Shown in pieces: positions 12,513 through 22,328 of a stretch of 64,000 nt of DNA. Origin of the DNA: Pochonia chlamydosporia 170. Taxonomy: Eukaryota > Ascomycota > Sordariomycetes > Hypocreales > Clavicipitaceae. The position numbers were made by a program, and so were the translations under genes. Under the pieces are notes generated by a model. It was not told where the DNA came from. It saw only the letters and a program-made list of their open reading frames with translations, and made no database searches. The DNA lies in NCBI RefSeq assembly GCF_001653235.2, contig NC_035791.1:124001-188000 (forward strand), written 5' to 3'. The first letter of the stretch is position 1; each line of letters opens with the position of its first letter.

Positions 12513-13073
12513 TCTAATGCGTCTGCCTCGACTGTGGCTGGGCTTTGTTCCCTAACAGCACAACTTTCTCCATCATAATTCATGTCCTGAGCATAGCTAA
12601 CACCCTTTTCGCCTGTATTAGCTACAGGATCAGGCATTGCTTTGTTGGGACTTGCAGGACCATTAACTCCGGTATGCTGGACCGAGTCTGTTGCCGAGAC
12701 GACTAGGACATCGCTGGTTCCCGTAGATGCGAGGTCCTGGTGGCTTTGGGATATAAGGGATAGCTCCGGACTTAAATACTGCTGGGCTGTAGGATCACAT
12801 GCTTCGCTACTACAAGCGAAATCCTATTAGGGTTCATAATTCAGAATTGATTTCATTCTCAAAATTGCAGGCTTACCATAGCGATTGCTCGTGCTCAAGA
12901 ACTAATATTGGTCTGACAGGCGGAACATCCGCGGAGACCTCTCCACGCAGGTCAATTCTGAAGGGACTGAGGCGACTGGCCAAAGTAGTCATAACCGCCA
13001 TATCACATTCATCAAGGAGAGACTTTGCTGCAATAATAAAGAGACCTACACCGTCCGCCGTCGGCGTGAGCAT
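12513..13073 (-). CDS. Hypothetical two-exon protein or 5' part of the neighbouring gene
   Basis: From ATG 13073 the frame reads through LFIIAAKSLLDECDMAVMTT and SRLSPFRIDLRGEVSAD, then ends at a good donor (TATG|GTAAGC, near 12880). After an acceptor CCTAATAG near 12833 a Ser/Thr/Gln-rich, low-hydrophobicity frame runs without a stop for about 107 codons to TAA near 12513. No domain is recognised. It could be the N-terminal part of the damaged gene at 10917-12407, since the strand is the same and the gap is about 100 nt, but no clean junction was found. Confidence 0.35.
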
Positions 13074-14303
13074 AGTAGGCGGGGCTGGCTGCTCTGCATG
13101 CCGGCCTATAACTTGTGATTCAAGGTGGTAGGCTGGCTTCAAAAACGAACTAGCATTTTACTGATAACACAAATGTGAGAGCCAAATTGCTCACATCGCA
13201 ATACATGAAAGGCGCCAGATCCAGAAGAAGCTCCTTTTAAGTAGCGGAGCACAATAGTAGTGATTCATGGCAGAAGCCTTAGGTAGAATTCAGATCTGCC
13301 GAAACAGGACCTCCCCAACGCCTTCCCCAAAATGAAGCTATCTGGGGTACCCCCAAATGCAAGCTACCTTAATTAATTGGGCTCGAAGATACATGGTCTT
13401 CCAACTGAGCTTTAAGTACGCGCTTGGTACAATTCTGACTGGCCGCTTAATAGCTTTCGCCGGTGTTGTCACTTGAAACAGGTGGTCCAAGGTTGCCTTT
13501 CGGGTGCGAGTAAAACATAACTCGTATCACGGGCTACGTCTAATCCCGTGGCTGATTCGTTGTAATATGAATACATGAAGTCTCCGGCCCCGACCCATGA
13601 AAGTTCGACTGAATTTCAGCCGGCGGAACGGCTGGAACAGGTTCTCTTTTCAGGACGCGCGTCGCTTCCGCAACCCTTCTTGAAGCTCTGTGAGTCTCAC
13701 TTGAAAAATAGCCTGTGCGCAACATTAAATGCTTAGAAAATAGAGCAGCTGCTTAACTACCTTCAATTACAGTGGGAAATGAACATGCATGTGAGGCTGG
13801 GGTCTTGGTTAGTGGAAGACCATAGCCTGGAGAAATGGCGGACACTTGACCGTCCCAACAGCAAACATTGAAAGTCCAGATGTCACTCCTCCGTAGAGAG
13901 CTAGGCACCATACATGTAACATTTAATATTTGATGTTAACAAGAAAGCCCACCCTGCCCAGTTCTCCCCTCCCAGCATTGAAAGTTGATAGTAGCCCAGG
14001 CACCGTTGACCTCACTTGACGCCTACCAGACCCATGCCCAGAAACCCTCAGCTGTTCCCTTCGCAGGCATACGCATCGCCGGCAATTCTGCAGTCTACAG
14101 ACAACCTATAAACCGAGCCGTCATACAGAGACTGACACGAGCTACTATATGTGGTGATGGTAAACAAAAGTACAGAGAATCCAAAAAACTACGAGCATAT
14201 AATAAATATAGCTCTCTCGCTGAAGTCTATCCCTCCCCTTCCTTTAGTACATACAATATTCTTTTTGGCATTGTTTACCGTTGCCCCAAGAATAATTCCT
14301 CTC
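13074..14303. other. Intergenic, no gene seen
   Basis: About 1.2 kb upstream of the unidentified minus-strand gene and downstream of agd3. Only short frames without motifs are present, and no repeat was identified. Confidence 0.55.
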
Positions 14304-16518
14304 TTATAGTTGGACTGGCGTCGAGAAACTCAGCGTCACTGGCTTACCAGACATCTTCACCCACTGGATGGGCGGCTCGCTGCCCACCTTGTCCAGCATT
14401 GAAGAGTCACCAACCGCCGTCTTGACGACACCACTGGGGAAGGTTACAGGGACGGGGACGCCGCAGGCGTTGTTGTTGGTCGTGACGGTAACGGATGCGA
14501 TAGTCTTTCCATCAGTGGCATAGTTGTAGGTTGCCTTTGGCTGGCAACCATCCAACGTCTGGCGGTTGATAAAGTACGCGGCAATGTCATCGTGCTTTAG
14601 CGATCTGATGGGCCAGTTTGTCAGACGGTACATCTCTTGGACGACTGTCTCAACCCAGCTCATGATCAAAGACATCTTGCCGGTTTGAGAGCCGACGGTG
14701 ATGGTGTCCATGTCGGTCTGACGCATGTTTGCCTGGTGGAACATGTAAGGGTCAGCTTGGAGCCCAAGGAGATATCGGGTGTTGGTAGTACGAGCGTCAT
14801 TAAGCAGCGAGGTAAAGTCGCCTTGGCCGGCAGACGTGTCCTTCCACTCTTGGACGGTACAGTCGGCTTTGTCGCAGTTATAATAAATGGTGGTTGCAAA
14901 ACGAGGGATAATGGTGATGCCATCGCGGCCGTTAACGGCGGCAGTGCTTGCCAGTGGCCAGTACTTGTTCTGCGTGTTGCGCAGGATGGGACGGGTGTTG
15001 TCGCCGACGACATTGATAATTCCGTTGTCTGTCCAGGCCTTGATGGCATCAGCGTTGTGCAGGCCAGTGATGGCGGGGGGGATGAGACCCTTTGGCGAGA
15101 ATCTGCTGGCCTTGTCGATGCCCATCTGCTTCAGCCAAGCTTTGTTGAAGGCGATTTCCCTAGCGGCATCATTGTAAGTGGCGTTGTTGAGCTCCTGGTG
15201 ACTGAAAGTGTGAGAGACGTGTGCAAATGCGTCAAGGTTGGCCTTTGTCAGGAACCATGAGGCCAAACTGTCCAACTTAGCACAGCTCTGTGTCCATCCA
15301 TACGTCTTCCACTCAGCGGGCCACAGATCAACACCAGTGCCAGGAGGCTTCATGAACTCGAGAGGAGTGTCTGGCGGGGAGTCATAGTCGACGGCATAGG
15401 GAGGCTTGCAGAACGTGGCACCCATTGAAGTGTTTACGGCATCGATAATGTCGCCATTGCCATTGTGCCCCATCTCGAGCCAGAAATCTGAGCCCGCAGG
15501 CAAGCGAGCGTTGAGGTTCTTCTGCCACGTTACATGAGCGTCGAGGTCAGCAACCCGGCATCTAAACGAGGCGCCTTGGGGCCTATACAGTTCTGTGTGG
15601 AGATGAACGTCATCGACTTGAGCGCTAAGATGAATCTTACGCTTGCCAGAGAACACGCTGCGAGTCATCCAGTGAATGTATGCGTGCTGGAGGTAGTTGG
15701 TGGTCGCAGACCAGTCGGGAGCCCAGCTGATGAACCAAACCATCTGCTGGCGCCCCTCAAGGCTGTTTATGACAGCAGCTGTTGTCTTAGTCTTGAAGTT
15801 ACCGGCAGGCTCAAAGTTGGCAAATTCCCAAGTCATATTAGGCTGAGTGATGGCAGCCGGGTAGTGCCAGAGTGCTTGAGTGGTGACGCCTGCATTGCTG
15901 TAATATGTCAGATCCCGAGGTAATGCTTCATGCGGCGATATGATGGGACGAAGACTCTTACGCCTTGAGGTTCGCGCCGGGAAACGCGGTTATGTTGGAA
16001 AAGCTGATTTTCTGCTCTACACCAGCGTCACAGCAACCAGCGCCCGGAATTGCAGTGGTAACGCCTTCAAGTGCCAGCTGTTAGGAATGGAGTTCTGGTA
16101 CATGTTGGTGTATCTGTCTATACTTACCGAAATCGGGACCAGGAAATTCATTAAGACGAACCATGCGCACCTTGAAAGCTGCCTGGTACGCATGAATCTG
16201 AGTCCACTGCTGGGTGGTAATGGCGCTGCCCCAGGAGCCATTGTTGTCGTAGGAGACGCCGCCGACGGTGATGATGCCGCCGTAGCGGCCTTGGGTAAGG
16301 GATGAGTTCAGGATTGGCAAAGCAGTACCGGCCTGGGGAACAAGAAACTTCTCATAAGGGATTCCGTAACCGTCAAGGCCAAGTGTGGCCTGCTGAGCTT
16401 CGGCATCATTGCGTGCGATGACTAGCACAGTGCTGTCGACGGTAATGGCAGCGGCGGCAAGGGATCCCCCAAGAGCCCAAATTGTGCCGATAACATTGGG
16501 GAGGTTGCGCAGAAACAT
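14304..16518 (-). CDS. agd3: Agd3-like galactosaminogalactan N-deacetylase (CE18), three exons
   Basis: Secreted enzyme that removes acetyl groups from GalNAc residues of galactosaminogalactan, giving the polymer the charge needed for adhesion. Exons are 16518-16128, 16064-15962 and 15897-14304; the introns are 63 and 64 nt. The joined frame is 2088 nt, 695 aa. A signal peptide is visible (MFLRNLPNVIGTIWALGGSL, cleavage after AAA likely). A cysteine pair lies in AIPGAGCCDAGVEQ, and ALWHYPA precedes the catalytic domain. Candidate metal ligands are Asp260/Asp261 with His263/His265 (AQVDDVHLHTE), and His394/His398 in AHVSHTFSHQELN, the TFSH-type motif of carbohydrate deacetylases. No GPI or membrane segment is seen at the C-terminus. 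It stands at one edge of the cluster, and ega3 begins 1.7 kb beyond its start on the opposite strand. Confidence 0.93.
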
Positions 16519-18205
16519 GATAGCTTATCGCAAAGACACAACGAACGGCTTTTGGGGAAGATGTGTCTTTGACTTCAACCACCAGACCCGCGCGTATAAT
16601 ATACATACAGCTCCGATAAACGAGAACCGGTTAGATGTGGACCCCAAAGCTGATGCCAGTGGGAAGAAAGTCTCGACTAGGGGGAATAGCGAAAACAGCC
16701 ATTTCGGGTGTTCCTCACCGATGCGGGAATAGGACAAATCATGTTGGTTGGGAAAACACTGGGGTTGAGAGCTGAGCCCAAATTCAAATTAATTTACATG
16801 GTAAATTTGAATATCGTTGTCAAATGAACGTAGCTGACATAATTAGACAAAGAGGCGTACTTTGGCGAATAGTCATTTGCACAATTTGGATAATACACTT
16901 TACGTTATCCCAACCAACGCAGTTCTCCCTTCTCGGTGGATGACGTAAGGTAATAAACACCACCAAGGGCTGTTTTTGAAGCCCCTTTAATACAGAACAA
17001 GCTGCAATCTTTGATGGCCTAGAAGCGAGGAGTCGGACGTGCGTTGACTTGCAGCTGAGTGTGTCTCAAGTAGCGAGCTGGCGGGGTGAAAGGGACTGGG
17101 ATACGGACTGAAAGGAGCTCCGCTGCAACAATATTGAGAGCCGGCGGCAGAATGGAGGGGGGTGGTTGTTGTTATCATCCACACTCGATGGCATTGAAGA
17201 GAAGACGTGATAGTGCGCCTACCAGGGGGTTGGCATTTAAACAACCCCTGGTGTTTCGTACATTGCATGACGATACTATTCCGATCTCTTAGGCGATGCG
17301 CAATTTCATCAATACACAAGAAGATAAGCTTGGGCGGTCAGACCCCGAGGCGATGACATCGCACCACCGTTGCCTTGGGGTCCGGACTCAACACGGTGAC
17401 GTGTTGGAATTAGAACCGGACGGCTCCACCATGTTGCTCCAGGAGTGCCCGAGCGTTATACGAGTTTTGGCTCAAAGCGCATGAATTCTTGGCGGTGTTG
17501 GATTCCGGTCGTTGGTGGTGGGTCATTGGGAGGTTGATGAGTCTTAACGAGATTGAACCAGACCAGACATTTACCGAGTTGAACGCACTTTGCCTGGATC
17601 GGCATCTCACAGTATGAAGTTGAGGCTAATTTAGGTATAGCGGGATGGGGCCTTGCCGGCCTCGAGCCGACCAGACCATCAATTGATGCACGTCGACCGG
17701 GTGGCTCCGATCACGCCAGCCTGAGACAAGCGACCAACCAGATGCAAGAACGCATGTGCCAGGTCCAACATTCAATGTACAGTGGTCACCGAACTCCGAG
17801 ACTCCATGTCCTTTTTGGAGGCTCCAAACAACATCGCCTAGGTCGTCATGACGGCCGTATTCTGCTCCCGTTGGAAAAACGATCAGACCTACGAAGCAGG
17901 TATGGTGGAAACAGAGAAATCCGTCTTCTCCCGTCGAGTATTCCGCTGTTGGAGCATATTCCTTAGCCGCTTCCTGTCCGCCTGGTCAAAAGTCCCGCAC
18001 GGGTGAAGTATTTGCGGGTTATGCGCAAGGACCTAGGCACCAGATGGGCGATACAAGGTGCGTGTGATAAAGCCCGCAAACACTGTATCATATGCCGTGG
18101 GATTGAGACAACATTTGTGGTGATTGCTTAGGAAACTGCTTAGCAGTTCTTCTTCCTCACGAATTGCCAAGCCTAGCCAAAGGCATGTGGACTCTTACAT
18201 CTGGT
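16519..18205. promoter_or_regulatory. Divergent intergenic region agd3/ega3
   Basis: About 1.7 kb between two divergently transcribed GAG genes, so it should contain both promoters. No open frame with a recognisable domain was found. No specific transcription-factor site is claimed. Confidence 0.5.
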
Positions 18206-19290
18206 ATGGCCTCCATTGACAAGACAGAGGCCGATGCCGCCACAGCCGGCAAGCAACCCAAACCCTCCTTTCTTCGATCAAAAAAGTTCCTCATCGGTAT
18301 CGCCATCCTCATTGCCGTCATTGTCATCGCGCTGGCTGTTGGCTTGGGTGTTGGACTTTCTGGCAATCGCGGCGACAACGAGCCCGATGATAAGGGACCA
18401 CAAACGGGACCTGGCATTAATCGAACGACCATCTGGAAGCCTGAGGTCGGAGCAACATGGCAGATCATCCTCAGAAAGCCGATCAATCTGAGCGCAGACA
18501 ACGGCGCCATTACACCAGACTCAAAGGTTTACGACTTGGACCTCTTCGACAACACTGCTGACACCTTCCTCAAGCTGCACAAGGCTGGTGTCAACGTCAT
18601 CTGCTACTTCAGTGCAGGCTCCTGGGAAGACTGGCGAGAGGACGCGGGCAAGTTTGACAAGGTAGATCTGGGCAAGGATCTTGACGGCTGGCCAGGTGAG
18701 AAGTGGCTCAACGTGTCTAGTTCGTCGGTCCGCGACATCATGAAGGCGCGCATCAAGCTCGCCGCCTCCAAGGGCTGCATGGCAATTGACCCGGACAACG
18801 TAGACGGTTATGTAAGAGATGATGCTCATGATGCGCAGCAGACAAACGTGAAGAGCTTCTCAACTAACGTATCCTCGGATAGAAAAACAACAATGGGCTG
18901 GGGCTCACCTCCGCTCAGGCTGCCGACTTCGTCAAGTTTCTCGCCAGTGAGGCCGCGTCGTACAATATGTCGACGGGCCTGAAGAACGCGGCCGACATCA
19001 TCGACGACGTGCTCAGCGTTGTCCAGTTCTCCGTCAACGAACAGTGCATCGAGCTCGCAGAGTGCGAGTCATTTGCGCGCTTTATCAAGGCTAAGAAGCC
19101 TGTCTTCAACATCGAGTACCCCAAGGGCGCACCCGACGGCCTCACCGTTCAGACTGTGGATGAAATCTGCTCACTCAAGGGTAATGCCACTGGGTCAGAC
19201 GGGTTCAGCAAGGTCATCAAGAAGATGAACTTGGACGGATGGGTCCAGTACTGTGACGGAAAGAGGTATATGACCTCGATAATCAGCTAG
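18206..19290 (+). CDS. ega3: Ega3-like endo-alpha-1,4-galactosaminidase (GH114), two exons
   Basis: Membrane-anchored glycoside hydrolase that cleaves galactosamine-containing regions of GAG. Exon 1 is 18206-18811, the intron is 18812-18882 (GTAAGA donor, GATAG acceptor), and exon 2 is 18883-19290; the product is 337 aa. A cytoplasmic tail is followed by one membrane segment (about residues 28-52, FLIGIAILIAVIVIALAVGL), i.e. type II topology, then the GH114 domain with NVICYFSAGSWEDWR, GCMAIDPDNVDGY and VVQFSVNEQC. Asp197 and Glu255 sit where the family's catalytic acidic pair is expected. The start is ATG 18206, although an in-frame ATG at 18185 would add seven residues. The gene is convergent with sph3, 202 nt away. 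Confidence 0.92.
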
Positions 19291-19492
19291 TTGACTGTTC
19301 TACTCGTCTTAATTTTTGTGACACTATCATGTTCTACGAGATAATAGACGTTAAATTAATATTGGGGCTTTATTTCAAGTTGTATATATCGCCTAGCTAC
19401 TAGACTCACTGGTAACCATCAATCATAAAGACACATGTTCCCCCGACTTTTCAAGCATTTGCCGTCAGTTCGCGAAACAGTCAAGTAGCATG

Positions 19493-20305
19493 CTACATGG
19501 CGGCCATGGCTTCAGCGAATTGCTTCCATGTTACAGGCCATTTTGTGTAGCCACCACCTTGCTCATCCGTCACAAAAATGCCCGTAACCCCAAGGGATCG
19601 AATCTGCCTCGTCAGAGCTTCAACCATGCTGCCCTTTGCCGGACTAGAGTGAATAATGGCCACTGATTTGGCCCGTGCTTCGGCCGAAGCATACCGTAGC
19701 TCTTGCTCTGCAAAAATACGGTTCCAGTGATCATGCGACTGCTCAAAGACGACGACGTAGTCAGGGTAGTCAAAGTATTTGTGTCCAACCACAACACCAG
19801 GGTTATAAATAACCCTTCCGTACCTTCCCAGGTCCCGCTGCCATGTCGACCTAGTGTGGTCAGCCAGGGTGGCCATGAACCGCACGTAGTGAGCATCGGA
19901 CGGCGTCTCGTCAAAGAAGATGCCACCCAGCTCGAGGCAGCCCTTCCACCCGCGATAGACGTCAATTTCCGCCTTGATGGCGTCAACGGGCCGATGACCA
20001 TAACTGCAGTGAACGTAGCCTAGGGTGTGGATGTTTGGAATTTTGCGCATCCGACGCAGCGCCGCCACGTAGCTCGCATCAGGTAGTGACGTTTGGCCCG
20101 GACCGCTGTTAGGATTGATAATGGCGACGAAAAGCACCTCGGGGTGTGCTTCGGCGATCTGAAACAGCGGTTCCCATGCCTTCTCGAGTGGGTAAATGTA
20201 CAGAGGTATGAGGACGAAGGGCCTGTTCATCGTGAGTCGAGGCGCATAAACGGCCGATGTGTTTTCGCTGACACGTAACCCAAGGCCGCCGTAAGAATCA
20301 TTCAT
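19493..20305 (-). CDS. sph3: Sph3-like GAG hydrolase (GH135, spherulin-4 family)
   Basis: Glycoside hydrolase family 135, required in Aspergillus for GAG production and able to cut GalNAc-rich polymer. Single exon, ATG 20305, TAG at 19493-19495, 270 aa. The (beta/alpha)8 barrel begins PFVLIPLYIYP and continues VAIINPNSGPG and LGYVHCSYGHRPV. Catalytic candidates are Asp132-Glu133 in FFDETPSD and Glu188 in VVVFEQSHDHW. The 55-residue gap between the two Glu residues equals that recalled for A. clavatus Sph3 (E167/E222). Oddity: Aspergillus homologues have an N-terminal membrane segment, whereas only about 29 hydrophilic residues precede the barrel here. An unseen upstream exon is possible but none is obvious in the 660 nt up to uge3. 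Confidence 0.92.
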   Translation of the reverse strand: MNDSYGGLGLRVSENTSAVYAPRLTMNRPFVLIPLYIYPLEKAWEPLFQIAEAHPEVLFVAIINPNSGPGQTSLPDASYVAALRRMRKIPNIHTLGYVHCSYGHRPVDAIKAEIDVYRGWKGCLELGGIFFDETPSDAHYVRFMATLADHTRSTWQRDLGRYGRVIYNPGVVVGHKYFDYPDYVVVFEQSHDHWNRIFAEQELRYASAEARAKSVAIIHSSPAKGSMVEALTRQIRSLGVTGIFVTDEQGGGYTKWPVTWKQFAEAMAAM

Positions 20306-20969
20306 CAATAAGTACGCATGTCACCCAGATTTGGGGGCCAACCGTGGCAGTGTGTATCCTTGGGCTCTCTGGTGGCTATGGCCGGGCCGCTGGAACTTGA
20401 CCAACATTGATATGCAAGACATGGACATGGACATGACGTTTTCCCACCCATGGACAGGGGCACTGAATCATGACGCCACTCCCGTATCGGATGCAGGTGG
20501 GGCGGACAAGTTTTAGAGTTCGAAAACATCTTGACTAGACGCCACCAAACGTTCGCTTTGGCGTGGGTTTCTGCGCCGGACAACTGAGATAAAGAGATTG
20601 GGCTTGGCTGTGAGGCTCCCTGTGATCAACATACGTATGTCCTCAATAAATAAATGCGGACCTCATTTGTGCCTCCGACGCTCTCGCCATACTGGACGAG
20701 GCTGTTTGGGCTCAAATGGTTAGCATTGTTGGCTGAATTTGAAGCCGTAACAACCGGCTATGTACTTACATCAAATCGCAACGCTGGTGGAATTTTCTAG
20801 TGCCAAAATGATGTAGAATTAAGAATATTTGATAGCCATCGCTACGAGGTTTTTCAGAATAAAATTCTCGTCTAATTAGATACCAAACTCTTGTTCTTTT
20901 CACCCGCATGCTCATCCCAACATCAAGTCTCAGATAACCCATCCTCAACACCAAACAACAGCGGTGATA
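20306..20969. promoter_or_regulatory. uge3-sph3 intergenic region
   Basis: About 660 nt containing the sph3 promoter and the uge3 3' end. It carries no convincing exon, although a missing N-terminal sph3 exon would have to lie here. Confidence 0.45.
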
Positions 20970-22328
20970 TCAACCCGCAGTTGTGTCAACTGACCCAAAA
21001 ATCGATTTCGCAGGATTAGATTCGGACCGCGACACAAAGTTCCACAAGTCCCTCGCACACTGCGAGATGCTCTCCTTGGTTGACCACCCAAGCTCCAGGA
21101 ACGCTCGCTCGTTGGACGCAACGCAGAATCCGACATCACCAGGCCTTCTGCTACCGCAGTTGACAGGAATTGGCTTGCCAGAGGTAGCCTCGAGACTGCG
21201 AATCGCCTCTCTGACAGTCGTGCCAGAGCCTGATCCTAGGTTGAATGTGCGGAATGGCGCATCAACCTTTGCACCAATGGCTGCTACGTGTCCGCGAGCC
21301 ACGTCGGAGACGTGAATGAAATCGCGGACTGGGGTCCCATCACGGGTCTCCCAGTCGGTTCCAAAAATATCCAGTTCCTTCCGCACCCCTGTTAAGACTT
21401 GGCTGATGACTGGGAAGAGGTTCGTGGGGATGCCTTTGGGATCTTCGCCGAGTAGACCGGACGGATCACAGCCGATGGGGTTGAAGTATCTCAGGCAGAC
21501 TATACGCCAAGCCGGGTCCGAGTAGGCGATGTCGGCCAGGATTGCCTCGCAAAAGTACTTTGTCCGAGCGTACGGGCTCCGCAGGCCAGAGACCAAGGGT
21601 TCGGCCACGCACTGACTTCCAGCGTCATCAACATAGGATTCCGGGTGGTGGACAACATCTTCCTCTCGCAGTGGTCGTCCAAGGTCCGCCTGGGATCCGT
21701 ACACTGTGGCCGAGGACGAGAAGACAAGGTTGCGGATATTGTGCTGGCCGAGCAGCTCGACGAAATCGACAAGACCGCAGACATTGTTCTGGTAGTACTG
21801 GATTGGCTTAGCTATTGACTCGGAGACAGACTTGAATGCGGCAAAGTGAATAACACCTGCTATGCGAGACTGCCTCACAAGTCGGGGCGATTCGCCCGTA
21901 GTCGTGGGTGGCTGTAGCGTAGGGATCGAGTACATCTCGAGAAGATGCCTCATTGCCCTGCTTCGGTAGTCGAGCTTGTGGAAGCAGAGAGCCGGCATAG
22001 TACCATTCGTGCCATCGTAATGCTTGCTAGCAAGCGCTTTGATGCGAGCAAACGCCGTCTCGAAGCTGTTGCTGAGGCTGTCGACAATGACGACGTTGTA
22101 TCCAGCCTTAAGCAGCTCGAGTGATGTATGGGATCCGATGTAGCCGAGGCCGCCAATGACGAGAATTATACTGCTGCTTGAGGTGGACAGTGTTAGCGGC
22201 TGGTAAGTGTCTTCATTTAGACTGAGATGCGGTGCATCTCCGTTCTCCGATCCGTCACCAGGCGTTGTGGGAGGCGAGCTAGCGGGCGAGGGCTCTTCTG
22301 ACGTTGTTTGGGAACTGAAATAGGCCAT
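20970..22328 (-). CDS. uge3: Uge3-like UDP-glucose/UDP-GlcNAc 4-epimerase
   Basis: NAD-dependent short-chain dehydrogenase-type epimerase interconverting UDP-Glc/UDP-Gal and, in the GAG-specific paralogue, UDP-GlcNAc/UDP-GalNAc, which supplies both building blocks of the polymer. Single exon, ATG 22328, 452 aa. A Ser/Pro-rich extension of about 53 residues precedes the Rossmann motif GGLGYIG (residues 59-65). The catalytic SSSATVYG (204-211) and Tyr253-xxx-Lys257 (SPYARTKYFCE) are intact, as is LRYFNPIGCDPSG. Sugar specificity cannot be read directly; assignment to Uge3 rather than a housekeeping Gal pathway epimerase rests on its position inside the cluster. Confidence 0.93.
   Translation of the reverse strand: MAYFSSQTTSEEPSPASSPPTTPGDGSENGDAPHLSLNEDTYQPLTLSTSSSSIILVIGGLGYIGSHTSLELLKAGYNVVIVDSLSNSFETAFARIKALASKHYDGTNGTMPALCFHKLDYRSRAMRHLLEMYSIPTLQPPTTTGESPRLVRQSRIAGVIHFAAFKSVSESIAKPIQYYQNNVCGLVDFVELLGQHNIRNLVFSSSATVYGSQADLGRPLREEDVVHHPESYVDDAGSQCVAEPLVSGLRSPYARTKYFCEAILADIAYSDPAWRIVCLRYFNPIGCDPSGLLGEDPKGIPTNLFPVISQVLTGVRKELDIFGTDWETRDGTPVRDFIHVSDVARGHVAAIGAKVDAPFRTFNLGSGSGTTVREAIRSLEATSGKPIPVNCGSRRPGDVGFCVASNERAFLELGWSTKESISQCARDLWNFVSRSESNPAKSIFGSVDTTAG

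Noticed and set aside
17742..17966. Plus-strand frame of 74 codons between agd3 and ega3
   Set aside because: No motif, and it lies in a divergent promoter; no evidence for a sixth cluster gene.
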